The notes under the pieces were generated by a model. That model was given only the letters and a program-made list of their open reading frames with translations, had not been told where the DNA came from and searched no databases. From assembly GCA_019638595.1 (NCBI GenBank), contig JAHBTJ010000021.1, positions 1 through 64,000 on the forward strand: a stretch of DNA of 64,000 nucleotides. Direction: 5' to 3'. Shown here piece after piece: positions 1-8,955 of the stretch. Source of the DNA: Chitinophagaceae bacterium (GTDB taxonomy: Bacteria > Bacteroidota > Bacteroidia > Chitinophagales > Chitinophagaceae). The first letter of the stretch is position 1; the number at the start of each line of letters is the position of its first letter. The position numbers and the translations under genes were made by a program.

Positions 1-665
1 TTATACCTCACCGGATCAAGAGCCACCAGGTTCACCTGCTTTTTCCCGGCCAGGTGCACCAGTGGAAAATGACGCAGCAAACCATCGGCTACCAACTGAT
101 GATCAGCCGCGAATGGTTTGAGTGGTTCCTGCCTTCTTTGCGGTTCTCTGTATCCTATTACCAAAACCATCCTGTAATGGATATTTCTGAAGGGTATTAT
201 CAATTGCTGCTGTATGAATTCAGGGCGATCCGGGAAGAATTGAACGGAGCAAACATTACCTGGGCACTTGTTCAAACCCGGTGCCAGCTCATCTGCATTT
301 TGATCAGCAAGATCGCGGAAGGCGGTTCTGCAGATTTTGAGGGATATCATTCCAACCCTATTGTAACAAAATATACAGCCCTGGTTGACCTGCATTTTAA
401 GCAGGAGCATTCGGTAACATTTTATGCCGGTAAGCTGCATATCTCTGCCAACTATCTCAATATTGTTTGCAGGAAAAACCTGCATGCGGCCGCTTCCTCG
501 CTTATCTACGACCGCATTTTGCTGGAGGCAAAGCGGCTGTTGAAGGTTTCGGAAATGTCGGTAAAGGATATAGTGTATGCACTGGGGTTTTACGATCACG
601 CTAATTTTTCAAAATTCTTCAGATCGCAAACCGGCATGACGCCAACACAGTTTAAGGAATTGTAA
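1..665 (+). CDS. AraC family transcriptional regulator, 5'-truncated by window edge
   Basis: C-terminal part of an AraC-type regulator. The reading frame is open to the left edge. A GTG at position 54 could be read as a start, but the codons before it continue a typical N-terminal domain (LLFPGQVHQW, a cupin-side motif), so the real start lies outside the window. The last 100 residues carry the two helix-turn-helix motifs of the family: a first around KLHISANYLNIVCRK and a second around VKDIVYALGFYDHANFSKFF, ending in GMTPTQFKEL. The N-terminal half should bind an effector. The target is not visible here; the next gene is convergent and probably unrelated. Confidence 0.9.
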   Translation, partial: IPHRIKSHQVHLLFPGQVHQWKMTQQTIGYQLMISREWFEWFLPSLRFSVSYYQNHPVMDISEGYYQLLLYEFRAIREELNGANITWALVQTRCQLICILISKIAEGGSADFEGYHSNPIVTKYTALVDLHFKQEHSVTFYAGKLHISANYLNIVCRKNLHAAASSLIYDRILLEAKRLLKVSEMSVKDIVYALGFYDHANFSKFFRSQTGMTPTQFKEL

Positions 666-707
666 CATCGCTATACAAATTATTCCACCCTTTCTAATTC
701 AGCGCTC

Positions 708-1769
708 TTATATTCCCTGAAATACAAATGGCTTTGCAATGATAAGCTGCCCGGATGATTCGCCTGCATAGGTCTGGTTTTTGTCCAACGGCAGCTTTTT
801 TACTTTCCCGGTCTTTTCATTAAAATCCAGCTTTTTCAGATCTATCCATACTGTATTGGGCGTAAGGGCATTTTCAAAATAATACACCAGGTTTTTATGA
901 TCTGCCACGGTTCTCCATCTTGTGGTAGAAAGATTGGGAAACCCTTCTGTGGAGATCCCGTAAGGCACCGAGCATTGCCTGATCACACTAAAGGCGCTTG
1001 CCACTGCGATCCTGGTATTATCTGTTTGCGGTATGGCCTGGATATAATAGGAGGCGCGTACAAACCTGTCGGCAGCCCTGTTCGTACCAGGCAGGAAAAT
1101 ATTTCCCGGGATACCTTTCCAGTATTCATTTATGGCTAATTGCTCTTCAAATACCGGGTCGTTGGTCATTACCACATAAGACGGGTCATGATGAATGACC
1201 AGCTTTCCCCCGATATATTCCAGGATGGCATTATCGCCGCCGGCATCCGATAAGGAAAGGTGAACGGTGGTATACTTATCTGTGCCGGGAATAAAATCTG
1301 TAACCACTGCAAATTCTTCTTTTTTGAAATGCTCAACGGCCTCACTTACGGTAGCAAAGTTATCTAATGCATATTGTGCCCAGAGTGATACGGCAAGCCC
1401 TTTCTTATCTCCGTCTTTTTTAAATTCAGGATATTGCGAGCTTACCAGCCAAAGCATGTTAGCAACCAATCCTTTTTCATTCATACCATCCGACACTGCA
1501 ATATCCCAGGAGCTTGCAGCAATACTTCCGTATAGTGATTTCCATTTGATGGAGCTGCTCCCTGCATTGCCGGTATGTTCTATTCCTCTTGGAAAGAGCC
1601 ATAAATTGGCAGGGATCTCCATGGAAAAATCCATGCTCCTTGCTGTAATAACAGTATTATTAGGCCCTTTATACACCACTCTTGTGCAGGCCGCTGTTCT
1701 GTTAACTGCTGCGGGTAAAAAGATGATAAGCAATATAGCTGCGGCAATTTTTTTTATTGGTATATGCAT
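708..1769 (-). CDS. Secreted choloylglycine hydrolase / penicillin V acylase family amidase
   Basis: 353-residue Ntn hydrolase of the linear amide C-N hydrolase family (bile salt hydrolase, penicillin V acylase). A signal peptide covers residues 1-27 and is followed directly by Cys28, so cleavage before Cys28 would expose the catalytic N-terminal nucleophile. Arg44 and Asp47 (ARSMDF) sit at the spacing of the family's active-site Arg and Asp, and the later MTNDPVFEEQL block fits the conserved Asn region. Export suggests it acts in the periplasm or outside the cell. The substrate (bile acid conjugate, acyl-homoserine lactone, N-acyl amino acid) cannot be told from sequence. Its promoter side overlaps a repeat region at 1.89-2.06 kb. 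Confidence 0.85.
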   Translation of the reverse strand: MHIPIKKIAAAILLIIFLPAAVNRTAACTRVVYKGPNNTVITARSMDFSMEIPANLWLFPRGIEHTGNAGSSSIKWKSLYGSIAASSWDIAVSDGMNEKGLVANMLWLVSSQYPEFKKDGDKKGLAVSLWAQYALDNFATVSEAVEHFKKEEFAVVTDFIPGTDKYTTVHLSLSDAGGDNAILEYIGGKLVIHHDPSYVVMTNDPVFEEQLAINEYWKGIPGNIFLPGTNRAADRFVRASYYIQAIPQTDNTRIAVASAFSVIRQCSVPYGISTEGFPNLSTTRWRTVADHKNLVYYFENALTPNTVWIDLKKLDFNEKTGKVKKLPLDKNQTYAGESSGQLIIAKPFVFQGI

Positions 1770-1891
1770 AACAGGTTATTTTATGATGATTACTATAATT
1801 CCTGCATCACAAATGATGAAGCAGTGTGTTTGGTTTGGAACTATATATCCCTGTACAGAAAGCACCAGTTACAAAAACAAAACATTCTTAC

Positions 1892-2058
1892 CCGTCATTT
1901 CGATCCCGCCCGCAGGTTGTATTGATTTAAACACAATTGCGGCGGGAGAGAACTTTCTCACCGAAGGTAAATCTGCCGGGCAGCAGTACAAATGCTGAGC
2001 AATAGTACAGAAGTCCAACGGATTTCTCTCCCGACCTTCGGTTGGGATCGAAATGACG
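1892..2058. repeat. Paired intergenic hairpin repeats with GGGATCGAAATGACG ends
   Basis: A copy on the plus strand (about 1892-1954) starts with CGTCATTTCGATCCC and contains a CCCGCC/GGCGGG stem. A shorter copy in the opposite orientation (2021-2058) reads GATTTCTCTCCCG... and ends GGGATCGAAATGACG, with a 7-bp stem (2030-2036 with 2040-2046, one G-T pair) and a 3-nt loop. The 15-bp ends 1893-1907 and 2044-2058 are exact inverted repeats, so the pair looks like a small mobile or REP-like unit. A further copy lies at 27533-27593. No coding potential. Confidence 0.7.
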
Positions 2059-2130
2059 CCAACAAACTGATAATTTTGTAACCTTCGCGATAATGCAGGT
2101 TTACAAATATTCATTCTTCCGCTAAAGCAC

Positions 2131-2165
2131 CATAGGCATATCCTATGTTTTGCAGGCGTGCCTGC
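2131..2165. terminator. Two small stem-loops downstream of the amidohydrolase gene
   Basis: CATAGG/CCTATG (2131-2136 with 2142-2147) and GCAGGC/GCCTGC (2152-2157 with 2160-2165) form two perfect 6-bp stems just beyond the stop codon of the minus-strand amidohydrolase gene. No clear T-run follows on the minus strand, so termination is a guess. They could equally be intergenic hairpin repeats like those at 31.8 kb. Confidence 0.35.
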
Positions 2166-2205
2166 CCGGCTAATTTGATATACGACTCAATGAGCGCTCA
2201 ACAAC

Positions 2206-3546
2206 TTACCTGTTCTCCAGCAAATTTTTATATACCTGCCCGTTTTTTATGATCACAAGAAAATTTTTTGCAGGATCAGCTACCAGCGACAGATCCTTCA
2301 ACGGGTTGCCATCTACCAGCAACAGGTCAGCCAAAGCGCCTTCTTCTATTACACCCAGCTTTCCGGGGTACGGGCTTCTCAGGCCGGAGAGCTGCAGAAG
2401 CTGCGCATTGTCGTGGGTCACCATTTTCAGTATTTCAGCATTGGTAAACCATTTCTGCAGGCGCAGTATATACTCATTTTGCTGGTCATTTAATTCCGGC
2501 TCAAAAAGAAAGTCGGTGCCCCAGGCCAGCTTTACTTTATACCGTTTAGCCATCGGCCAAACTTTCTTCTGCCCTTCAATAACGGGTTTACGTTTTTCCC
2601 TTCGCAGCGGATCCATGTCGGGTGTATCTTCAACCAGGTTTTGCAGGCTTAACCATATCTTTTTAGCTGCCATCAACTGCAATGTTTTTTCATCGAGCAG
2701 TTGCCCATGTTCTATACATTTTACGCCGGCCTCAATTGCCCGTTGCACTGCCCGCGACGTATAGGCATGTACGGTAACATAAGTGCCCCAGTCCTCTGCT
2801 GCCTGCACGGCAGCTTTCATTTCATCAAGCGTATACTGTGTAACGTCTATCGGGTCGTACACAGATGATGTGCCGCCGCCGGCCATCAGCTTTATCTGGC
2901 TTGCTCCATAGCGCAAATTTTCCCGTACCGCTGTCAGCACCTCGTCGCGGCCATCGGCAATAAAAGTGGCGCCATATTTCTCTGCTCTCGAAGGTTCACC
3001 AAAAAAGCGCCGTGATCTTTCTTCGGGTGTCCGGAAATCTCCGTGACCGGCCGTCTGACTAATGACAGCCCCGGATGGCCATATTCTCGGGCCGGTTATT
3101 TTTCCTCCGTCAATGGCAGCCTTCAATGGAAATACGGGGCCGCCCACATCTCTCACACTGGTAAATCCACGCATAAGCGTTTTTGCCGCTGATACGCTTA
3201 CTTTTTCCAGTATTGTGTTTTCAGAGAGATCGGGAGACATCATATCCTGCATGGTCAATGCTCCAAAAGTCATATGCACATGCACATCAATCAGCCCTGG
3301 CATAAGGGTTTTGCCTTTGCCGTTAATTTTAGTTACACCCGGTGAAACGGTAACAGGAGCAGCGCTGATGGTTTGAATAATATTGCCGGAAATCAAAACA
3401 TTAACAGGAGCAGTAATGGTTTGGGATGTTCCGTTAAATATGCTCACATTTTCCAACAAGATCTGCTCCTGTTGTAACTGCCGGGCTTGTGCGGGAGATA
3501 TACATACTACCCAACACAACAATGCCAAAAATAATGAGATACGCAT
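2206..3546 (-). CDS. Secreted metal-dependent amidohydrolase (imidazolonepropionase / Xaa-Pro dipeptidase type)
   Basis: Amidohydrolase-superfamily TIM barrel of 446 residues from the chosen start. The open frame runs 29 codons further upstream, but the ATG at 3546 begins a clean signal peptide (MRISLFLALLCWVVCISPAQA), so that start is preferred. Metal ligands are visible: H89 and H91 in DVHVHM after MPGL, the TVHAYTSRAV and IEHGQ histidines, and the WGTDF aspartate late in the barrel. The C-terminal block (GKLGVIEEGALADLLLVDGNPL) is the usual small beta-sandwich. Members of this secreted subgroup hydrolyse cyclic amides or Xaa-Pro peptides; the exact substrate is unknown. Confidence 0.85.
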   Translation of the reverse strand: MRISLFLALLCWVVCISPAQARQLQQEQILLENVSIFNGTSQTITAPVNVLISGNIIQTISAAPVTVSPGVTKINGKGKTLMPGLIDVHVHMTFGALTMQDMMSPDLSENTILEKVSVSAAKTLMRGFTSVRDVGGPVFPLKAAIDGGKITGPRIWPSGAVISQTAGHGDFRTPEERSRRFFGEPSRAEKYGATFIADGRDEVLTAVRENLRYGASQIKLMAGGGTSSVYDPIDVTQYTLDEMKAAVQAAEDWGTYVTVHAYTSRAVQRAIEAGVKCIEHGQLLDEKTLQLMAAKKIWLSLQNLVEDTPDMDPLRREKRKPVIEGQKKVWPMAKRYKVKLAWGTDFLFEPELNDQQNEYILRLQKWFTNAEILKMVTHDNAQLLQLSGLRSPYPGKLGVIEEGALADLLLVDGNPLKDLSLVADPAKNFLVIIKNGQVYKNLLENR

Positions 3547-3797
3547 AATTGAAAAGTATTTTAAGACGGTATATAAAGTTAATGCCAAAACAATAACAAA
3601 CCGGAAATTCCGGGCGCATTTAAATTTTCGCATAGCTTATCATCATATGCAGGGTAAGCTTGTGCAGATTCCCCCTGCGTGCCAATGACGTGCTGCTAAA
3701 CGGTTAATGATCAATTCTACCACGAGACTGCTTCTACGAACGTAAGGTGTGAGGTGCTCACGTTTATCGTCTGACTTTTCACGATTAGCTTATAGTA

Positions 3798-4118
3798 TCA
3801 GGAAAGAAAGAGGGTATGCGCCATTTTTAGAAGCCCGCTCAGGAATGAGAAAATTACCCCGGCCATAAAATAATTCAGGGTTCTCCGGTAAAACCTGTCC
3901 GCATGCTCGCGGTCATAACCGTTATGTAGTATACGGTATAGCGATACTATTAAAAGCGATATTCCAATGAGTGTAAAAAACAGTATCAGTAAAGGGATCA
4001 GATCACTCCTGGTATCCCGCTTGACCAACTCTGTTGCAAAATTTAAAACAAACCCCAAAATGATACCTGCGGCTGTAACAAGCGGTTGCCTGAAATTAAA
4101 AAGCTGGTCTTTTTCCAT
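3798..4118 (-). CDS. Small three-helix membrane protein, function unknown
   Basis: 106 residues with hydrophobic segments at about 13-30 (VTAAGIILGFVLNFA), 43-62 (LLILFFTLIGISLLIVSLY) and 84-105. I do not recognise a named family. The N-terminus resembles small membrane proteins of unknown function found scattered in Bacteroidota. It is preceded by a 139-bp gap after the M1 peptidase gene and followed by a 250-bp gap, so it is probably transcribed alone or as a weak readthrough product. Confidence 0.6.
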   Translation of the reverse strand: MEKDQLFNFRQPLVTAAGIILGFVLNFATELVKRDTRSDLIPLLILFFTLIGISLLIVSLYRILHNGYDREHADRFYRRTLNYFMAGVIFSFLSGLLKMAHTLFLS

Positions 4119-4257
4119 TGTATGAATGCTGAAAGTTGTGGATGTCTGGCTGATGATAAAGCATTACCCAAGTTAAAAATTTATACCCGGAATGGCAAAT
4201 GCCTCAGTTGCTCCCGGTACATTCCAAATTGCTACATCATAGCCATCATTCCTGAAA

Positions 4258-6573
4258 TTACTTCCCGCCTGCCTTTTGCATAGCGTTACCGCCGGTGCTG
4301 GCGCCACGCATGGCGCGGTGGCCTTCTTTGAACAACTGGAACCGGCTGGGCAATTCTTTTACCGGCCACCTGTTGTTCGATTCATCAATGTCGGCTGTTT
4401 CCCGGTAAGGATCTATTGTAATAGCCACTGCTTCTTTATCTTTAATAAATACCTTGCTGAAATGGTATTCATTTAACCGCCAAACGGATACGGGTACACG
4501 ATCTGTTTCTTTGGTACCGTCTTTAAATGTCCATTCAACAATTACAGGCATCAGCATACCACCTTTATTGGAAAAGCTCAGCTCGTAAAAGTTTTTTCCC
4601 ACCCAGGTATCGTGGTTGATCTTGTCCGGCTCTACCATCGCGTCCTTTTGCTGCCGCTGCATTTTTTCGTCGGCCTGCCGGTTGAAATAATAAAAGTCCC
4701 GCAGGGAAGTATCCGTATCGGTATAAAACTGAATGTTTTTATCATTTTTGTTACGCTCCTGCCCTATATGCACAAAAGGCTGTTTTGCCAACGCCTGTGC
4801 ATTTTGGGGATCATCCATTTTAAACCATTTCACGCTGTCTAATGCTATATCAACAGGTTCTGTTCCAAACCACCATCCGCGCCAGAACCAGTCAAGATCC
4901 ACGCCGCTGGCATCTTCCATGGTACGGAACAGATCGGCGGGCGTTGGATGTTTGAAAGCCCAGCGACGCGCGTATTGTTTGAAGGCGTAATCAAACAACT
5001 CTCTACCCATAATTGTTTCACGTAAAATATTGAGTCCTGTTGCAGCTTTTGCATACGCGTTCCAGCCTATACTCACCAGGTTATCGCCCATTGTCATAAT
5101 AGGTTCCACATCGTTTTTAGGCTGACGGGTATAGTCTGTGATCAAATAAGCAGGACCACGTTTGGAAGGGTAATTGTTATCAAACTCCTGCTCCGTTAAA
5201 AACTGGCAGAAAGTATTCAGTCCCTCATCCATCCACCACCATTGGCGTTCATCGCTGTTCACGATCATCGGGAAAAAATTATGTCCTACTTCGTGAATGA
5301 TCACGCTGATCATGCCATACTTTACGGCCTCGCTGTACGTGCCGTCTTTTTCAGTGCGGCCGTAGTTAAAGCAGATCATGGGATATTCCATACCACTGGA
5401 AGCTTCTACAGAAATAGCTACCGGGTAAGGATAGGGGATGGTATATTTTGAATAGGTTTTAATGGTATGCGCCACTACTCTGGTAGAGTACTTACTGTAA
5501 AGGTTATACGCTTCTTTGGGATAATAGCTCATGGCCATTACTTTTTTTCCTTCTACCTGCACTGCCATCGCATCCCACACAAACTTGCGGGACGATGTCC
5601 AGGCAAAATCCCTTACATTCTCCGCCTCGTATATCCATGTTTTGGTGGCTGTTGTTTTATCTTTTTCATTAGCAACCGCTTCGTCCAGTGTAACTACTTC
5701 CAATGGATCTTTCGCTGTTTGCGCCTGCTGCCATTTTTTGTATTGAGCGGGAGTCAATACAACATTGTAATTTTTACATTCACCCGTAGAACCTACTATA
5801 TGATCGGCGGGTACCGTCATCTTCACCTTAAAATTCCCGAATGTAAGTGCAAATTCAGCGCCTCCTTTAAACTGCAGGTTCTGCCATCCCTGGAAATCGG
5901 AATACACTGCCAGCCGCGGATACCACTGGCTCATGGTAAAGATATGATTGCCATCTTCTTCAAAAAATTCATACCCTCCCCTGCCCATATGATAATACCT
6001 GTCGGGGATCTTATAGTTCCAGTCAATGCTGAAAATAAATTTCTGTCCCGGCTGTAAAGTAGCCGGCAGGTCTATGCGCATCATGGTTTGATTGATGGTG
6101 TATGAAAGGTTCTTCCCGGCGGATACCAGCCTGGTGATCTTTACCCCATAATCCTGCATTTTGCGCCAGTCTTCCAGGTCCATGATCTCATTGTGGTTCA
6201 TCAGCGGTTTCATTGCCGAGCGTACATCGCGGTTATTATCGCTGTTGGGATCGTGGATGTTTTCATCCAGTTGCAGCCATATGTACTGGAGCGCGTCGGG
6301 AGAATTATTATAATAGGTAATGGTTTCCGAGCCGGTCAGCTTCAGGTTGGCTTCATCGAGTGTGCAGGTGATATCGTAATCGGCGCGCTGCTGCCAGTAT
6401 TTCGACCCCGGGGCGCCGCTGGCTGTCCTGTACTCATTGGGAGAGGGCAGCAGGTAGCTCAACTGCTCAAAGCGGTTGCCATGGTTGGAACCGGGATTAT
6501 TGAGGTGCTGGGAGTTTACAAATAAGCAGGTTCCCAATAAAACGATACAAAAAATGATACGTGTTTGCAGCAT
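4258..6573 (-). CDS. Secreted M1 family metallopeptidase (aminopeptidase N-like)
   Basis: 771-residue zinc peptidase of family M1. A signal peptide (MLQTRIIFCIVLLGTCLFVNS) is followed by an M1-type N-terminal beta domain, the substrate-binding block GMEYPM at 394-399 (a form of the family's GAMEN motif), the zinc-binding HEVGH at 427-431, and WWWMDEGLNTF supplying the third zinc ligand (Glu). It should cleave N-terminal residues from peptides in the periplasm or at the surface. The HupE-like gene lies only 41 bp upstream on the same strand, which suggests co-transcription. The C-terminus lacks a T9SS sorting domain. Confidence 0.9.
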   Translation of the reverse strand: MLQTRIIFCIVLLGTCLFVNSQHLNNPGSNHGNRFEQLSYLLPSPNEYRTASGAPGSKYWQQRADYDITCTLDEANLKLTGSETITYYNNSPDALQYIWLQLDENIHDPNSDNNRDVRSAMKPLMNHNEIMDLEDWRKMQDYGVKITRLVSAGKNLSYTINQTMMRIDLPATLQPGQKFIFSIDWNYKIPDRYYHMGRGGYEFFEEDGNHIFTMSQWYPRLAVYSDFQGWQNLQFKGGAEFALTFGNFKVKMTVPADHIVGSTGECKNYNVVLTPAQYKKWQQAQTAKDPLEVVTLDEAVANEKDKTTATKTWIYEAENVRDFAWTSSRKFVWDAMAVQVEGKKVMAMSYYPKEAYNLYSKYSTRVVAHTIKTYSKYTIPYPYPVAISVEASSGMEYPMICFNYGRTEKDGTYSEAVKYGMISVIIHEVGHNFFPMIVNSDERQWWWMDEGLNTFCQFLTEQEFDNNYPSKRGPAYLITDYTRQPKNDVEPIMTMGDNLVSIGWNAYAKAATGLNILRETIMGRELFDYAFKQYARRWAFKHPTPADLFRTMEDASGVDLDWFWRGWWFGTEPVDIALDSVKWFKMDDPQNAQALAKQPFVHIGQERNKNDKNIQFYTDTDTSLRDFYYFNRQADEKMQRQQKDAMVEPDKINHDTWVGKNFYELSFSNKGGMLMPVIVEWTFKDGTKETDRVPVSVWRLNEYHFSKVFIKDKEAVAITIDPYRETADIDESNNRWPVKELPSRFQLFKEGHRAMRGASTGGNAMQKAGGK

Positions 6574-6614
6574 ATCCTTATTTTTTTACTTGTACAGCAG
6601 CAGCAACTGCCTGT

Positions 6615-7196
6615 CTACAGTTCCGCCAACCTTTCCAGGGCCATTATCAGCGCAACAGAAAAAATACCTCCCGAAACAAATAAGACCCATTCCCGGCGGG
6701 GCGTTTTAAAAATATTCACAAATATAAAGCCCAGCAGCATTACAGCCAGCACTATTAGTAGCTGGCCCAGCTCCAGCCCGATATTAAAAGCCAGCAACTG
6801 TGTTACGATCTGCTCATTTTTCCCCATCATGCTGCGCAGGTAGTTCGAAAATCCCATGCCATGTATCAATCCAAAGATCAATGCGCCGGCATATCTCCAT
6901 TTTATTTTTTTAAAATCGAACTTTTTTACCCAAACGTTCTGCAAAGCTGTGATCATAATGGTAACAGGGATCAGAAATTCTATCCAGTTGCTGGATAAAA
7001 GTATTTTGTTGTAAATGCTCAATGCCAGGGTTACGGAATGACCGATGGTAAAAGCCGTAACAAGCAGCAGTACCTTTTTCCAGTTGCTGAGCAAATAAGG
7101 CAAACACAAAGCCGCCACGAACAATATATGATCGTAGCCTCGTATATCGGTTATATGATATAAGCCTTCGCGCAGGAAAAATGTGAAATCGTTCAT
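6615..7196 (-). CDS. HupE/UreJ-family membrane protein
   Basis: 193-residue integral membrane protein with about six hydrophobic segments. Family signatures are GYDHILFV near residues 19-26, TAFTIGHSVTL in the middle and LIHGMGFSNYL further on; the histidines lie in or near the membrane. HupE and UreJ relatives are nickel or cobalt permeases. This short Bacteroidota form is next to an M1 peptidase gene and opposite a DUF6702 gene, not next to urease or hydrogenase genes, so metal transport is only a family-based guess. Confidence 0.8.
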   Translation of the reverse strand: MNDFTFFLREGLYHITDIRGYDHILFVAALCLPYLLSNWKKVLLLVTAFTIGHSVTLALSIYNKILLSSNWIEFLIPVTIMITALQNVWVKKFDFKKIKWRYAGALIFGLIHGMGFSNYLRSMMGKNEQIVTQLLAFNIGLELGQLLIVLAVMLLGFIFVNIFKTPRREWVLFVSGGIFSVALIMALERLAEL

Positions 7197-7625
7197 AGAA
7201 GAAATATATGGTTGAAAAAAATTTAAAATAACAGAATTATTTATGCTATTCTCAAACCCTTATTTGTATTAGATTTCCTGTTATTTACTTTTTTGGCTTG
7301 ACCCAATTGCGAAGCATTCATTGAGACTAAAATAAAATAATAAATGTCCGAAATAAAAAAGTAACAAAAAAAGTCAAGTCTGCAGAAAAATAACTAAAAT
7401 TTATTGCATTCCGCTATGCCGAAAAAGCTTACTATCATACTGAATGTCATTTTTGAGCTAATGAATAATTGTACGATTGAATGCAATTCAGCACTTTCGG
7501 CATTCAACGCTTCATTTCATAAATTTTTTAACGCTATTTTTCTGAGGACGCTTGTGCAATTTGACAGCTTATCTACCAAATTCTATAAAATAAACCAGAC
7601 TTTTGTATCCACAAAATTTGTTTGG
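7197..7625. promoter_or_regulatory. AT-rich divergent intergenic region between hupE-like and DUF6702 genes
   Basis: 429 bp with no supported gene. It must hold the promoters for the genes on both sides, but I found no full TTTG-N19-TAnnTTTG match. It contains a GTTACTTTTTT-type inverted repeat (7283-7303 region with 7349-7378), a 9-bp exact inverted repeat ATGCCGAAA/TTTCGGCAT (7416-7424 with 7495-7503), and one copy (7525-7549) of a 25-nt direct repeat whose other copy is at 8126-8150. An ATG at 7404 opens the DUF6702 frame 74 codons early, but that stretch does not look like protein. Confidence 0.5.
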
Positions 7626-8150
7626 ATGACGCGTTCTGTTTTGTTTTTGATCCTTCTCCCGTTATTGGTATCATCGTTCCTGGGCCATAACCATCATCCT
7701 TACTATGTAAGTGTAACAGAAATAGAATACAGCAGCACAAATAAAGAAATAGGGATCGCCTGTAAGATATTCGCCGACGATTTTGAGCAGGCGTTAAAAG
7801 AAATGTACCAAACAAAAATAGACCTGTACAATACCAAAGACACTTCCTTAACAGGCAAACAGATAGCGGGGTATATTCATAAACATTTACAACTTGTTGC
7901 AGATGGCAAGCCTGTACCGCTTCAATACCTGGGTTTTGAAATAGAGGGGGAAGCCGCCTGGTGCTATTTTTCAGGCAGCAGTGTGGCTTCCTTCCGGCAG
8001 TTGCAGGTTTTTAATGACCTTTTATACGAGTACAAAAAAGAGCAGGTGAACCTGATGCATGTAAAAGTGAACGGCAACCGGAAAAGCGGCAGGCTTACTT
8101 CACCCGATAACAGGCTGAGCTTTGATTTTTAATGCTATTTTTCTGAGGAC
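7525..8150. repeat. 25-nt direct repeat bracketing the DUF6702 gene
   Basis: The stretches 7525-7549 and 8126-8150 match at 24 of 25 positions and share the exact 17-mer gctatttttctgaggac. The copies start 601 bp apart. The right copy overlaps the last codons and stop of the DUF6702 gene; the left copy lies about 75 bp before its start. This could be the scar of a segmental duplication or insertion. Confidence 0.6.
7626..8132 (+). CDS. DUF6702 family secreted protein
   Basis: 168 residues from the chosen ATG, which begins a signal peptide (MTRSVLFLILLPLLVSSFLG) followed by HNHHPYYVSVTEIEYS, the typical opening of DUF6702 proteins. The frame is open for 74 more codons upstream, but those residues are low in any recognisable signal and the region is AT-rich intergenic DNA. 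The mature part is a small beta-rich domain of unknown function. Genes of this family are often found next to HupE-like and M1 peptidase genes, as here, although here the gene is divergent. Confidence in family is good; function is unknown. Confidence 0.75.
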   Translation: MTRSVLFLILLPLLVSSFLGHNHHPYYVSVTEIEYSSTNKEIGIACKIFADDFEQALKEMYQTKIDLYNTKDTSLTGKQIAGYIHKHLQLVADGKPVPLQYLGFEIEGEAAWCYFSGSSVASFRQLQVFNDLLYEYKKEQVNLMHVKVNGNRKSGRLTSPDNRLSFDF

Positions 8151-8409
8151 TATTATTAACATAAGTTACCCGGAGAGTTATCTGGCAAATGCTGATAAAA
8201 CAGCCTGATTTACAATCTTCCCAACCACCGCGCTCTTGTATCCGTATAATATGCTGTAAATACCACATGTTTAAATAGTGTTATAATCGTATGAAAACAG
8301 GTCGATATATGTGGTAAACGGAATAATAATTTTTAACTTAACCGTTAAACAGCAGTAAGCTGCCGGCGGAGAATGATAGAGGGCGGCATTAAAATACAAT
8401 CAGCAGTAC

Positions 8410-8955
8410 TTGAGTCGGAACCCTGCAGATATTGACCTCATAAACGGATGCATCAGCAACGACCGTCAGGCACAGGAACGTTTGTATAAACAGTTCTACG
8501 TGTCTATGACCTCTATTTGCATGCGGTATACACACAACGAACACGATGCGATAGAGGTATTACATAATGGATTTTTAAAAGTATTCAAGCACATCCACCA
8601 GTTCGATCACATGAAGGCCAGCTTGTATACCTGGATAAGGACTATTATGGTAAACACGGCCATTGACTTTGTGCGGCAGCATCATAAGCATGCAAGGCAG
8701 CTTGAACTGGACCAGGCTACAGAACCGTATATTGACAGTGAGGCGTTGCAAAAGCTGGATGCCGGCGAGCTGCTGCATCTTGTACGCAAACTTCCGCGGG
8801 CTACACAAACTGTATTCAACCTGTACGTAATAGAAGGATATACACATAAAGAAATCGGTGTTAAAATGGGCATCAGCGAAGGAACAAGCAAATGGCATTT
8901 AAGTGAAGCCAGAAAATTATTGCAGAAATCACTCAAAACATTATATGTAGTGTAA
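8410..8955 (+). CDS. ECF-type RNA polymerase sigma factor
   Basis: 181-residue sigma-70 family protein with region 2 (about 25-95, including YTWIRTIMVNTAIDFVRQH) and region 4 (about 120-175, LPRATQTVFNLYVIEGYTHKEIGVKMGISEGTS) and little between. The start is a TTG: upstream in frame there is a stop at 8377 and no ATG or GTG before 8410, and the first in-frame Met is inside region 2. Its stop overlaps the start of the next gene (TAATG at 8953-8957), so the two are translationally coupled. The partner protein is probably its regulator. No SusC/FecR genes are adjacent. Confidence 0.85.
   Translation: MSRNPADIDLINGCISNDRQAQERLYKQFYVSMTSICMRYTHNEHDAIEVLHNGFLKVFKHIHQFDHMKASLYTWIRTIMVNTAIDFVRQHHKHARQLELDQATEPYIDSEALQKLDAGELLHLVRKLPRATQTVFNLYVIEGYTHKEIGVKMGISEGTSKWHLSEARKLLQKSLKTLYVV

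Noticed and set aside
5467-6057. Plus-strand open frame of 196 codons
   Set aside because: Antisense to the M1 peptidase gene with no recognisable domain.
7404-7625. N-terminal extension of the DUF6702 protein
   Set aside because: The extra 74 codons lie in AT-rich DNA with repeats, and a proper signal peptide begins at 7626.
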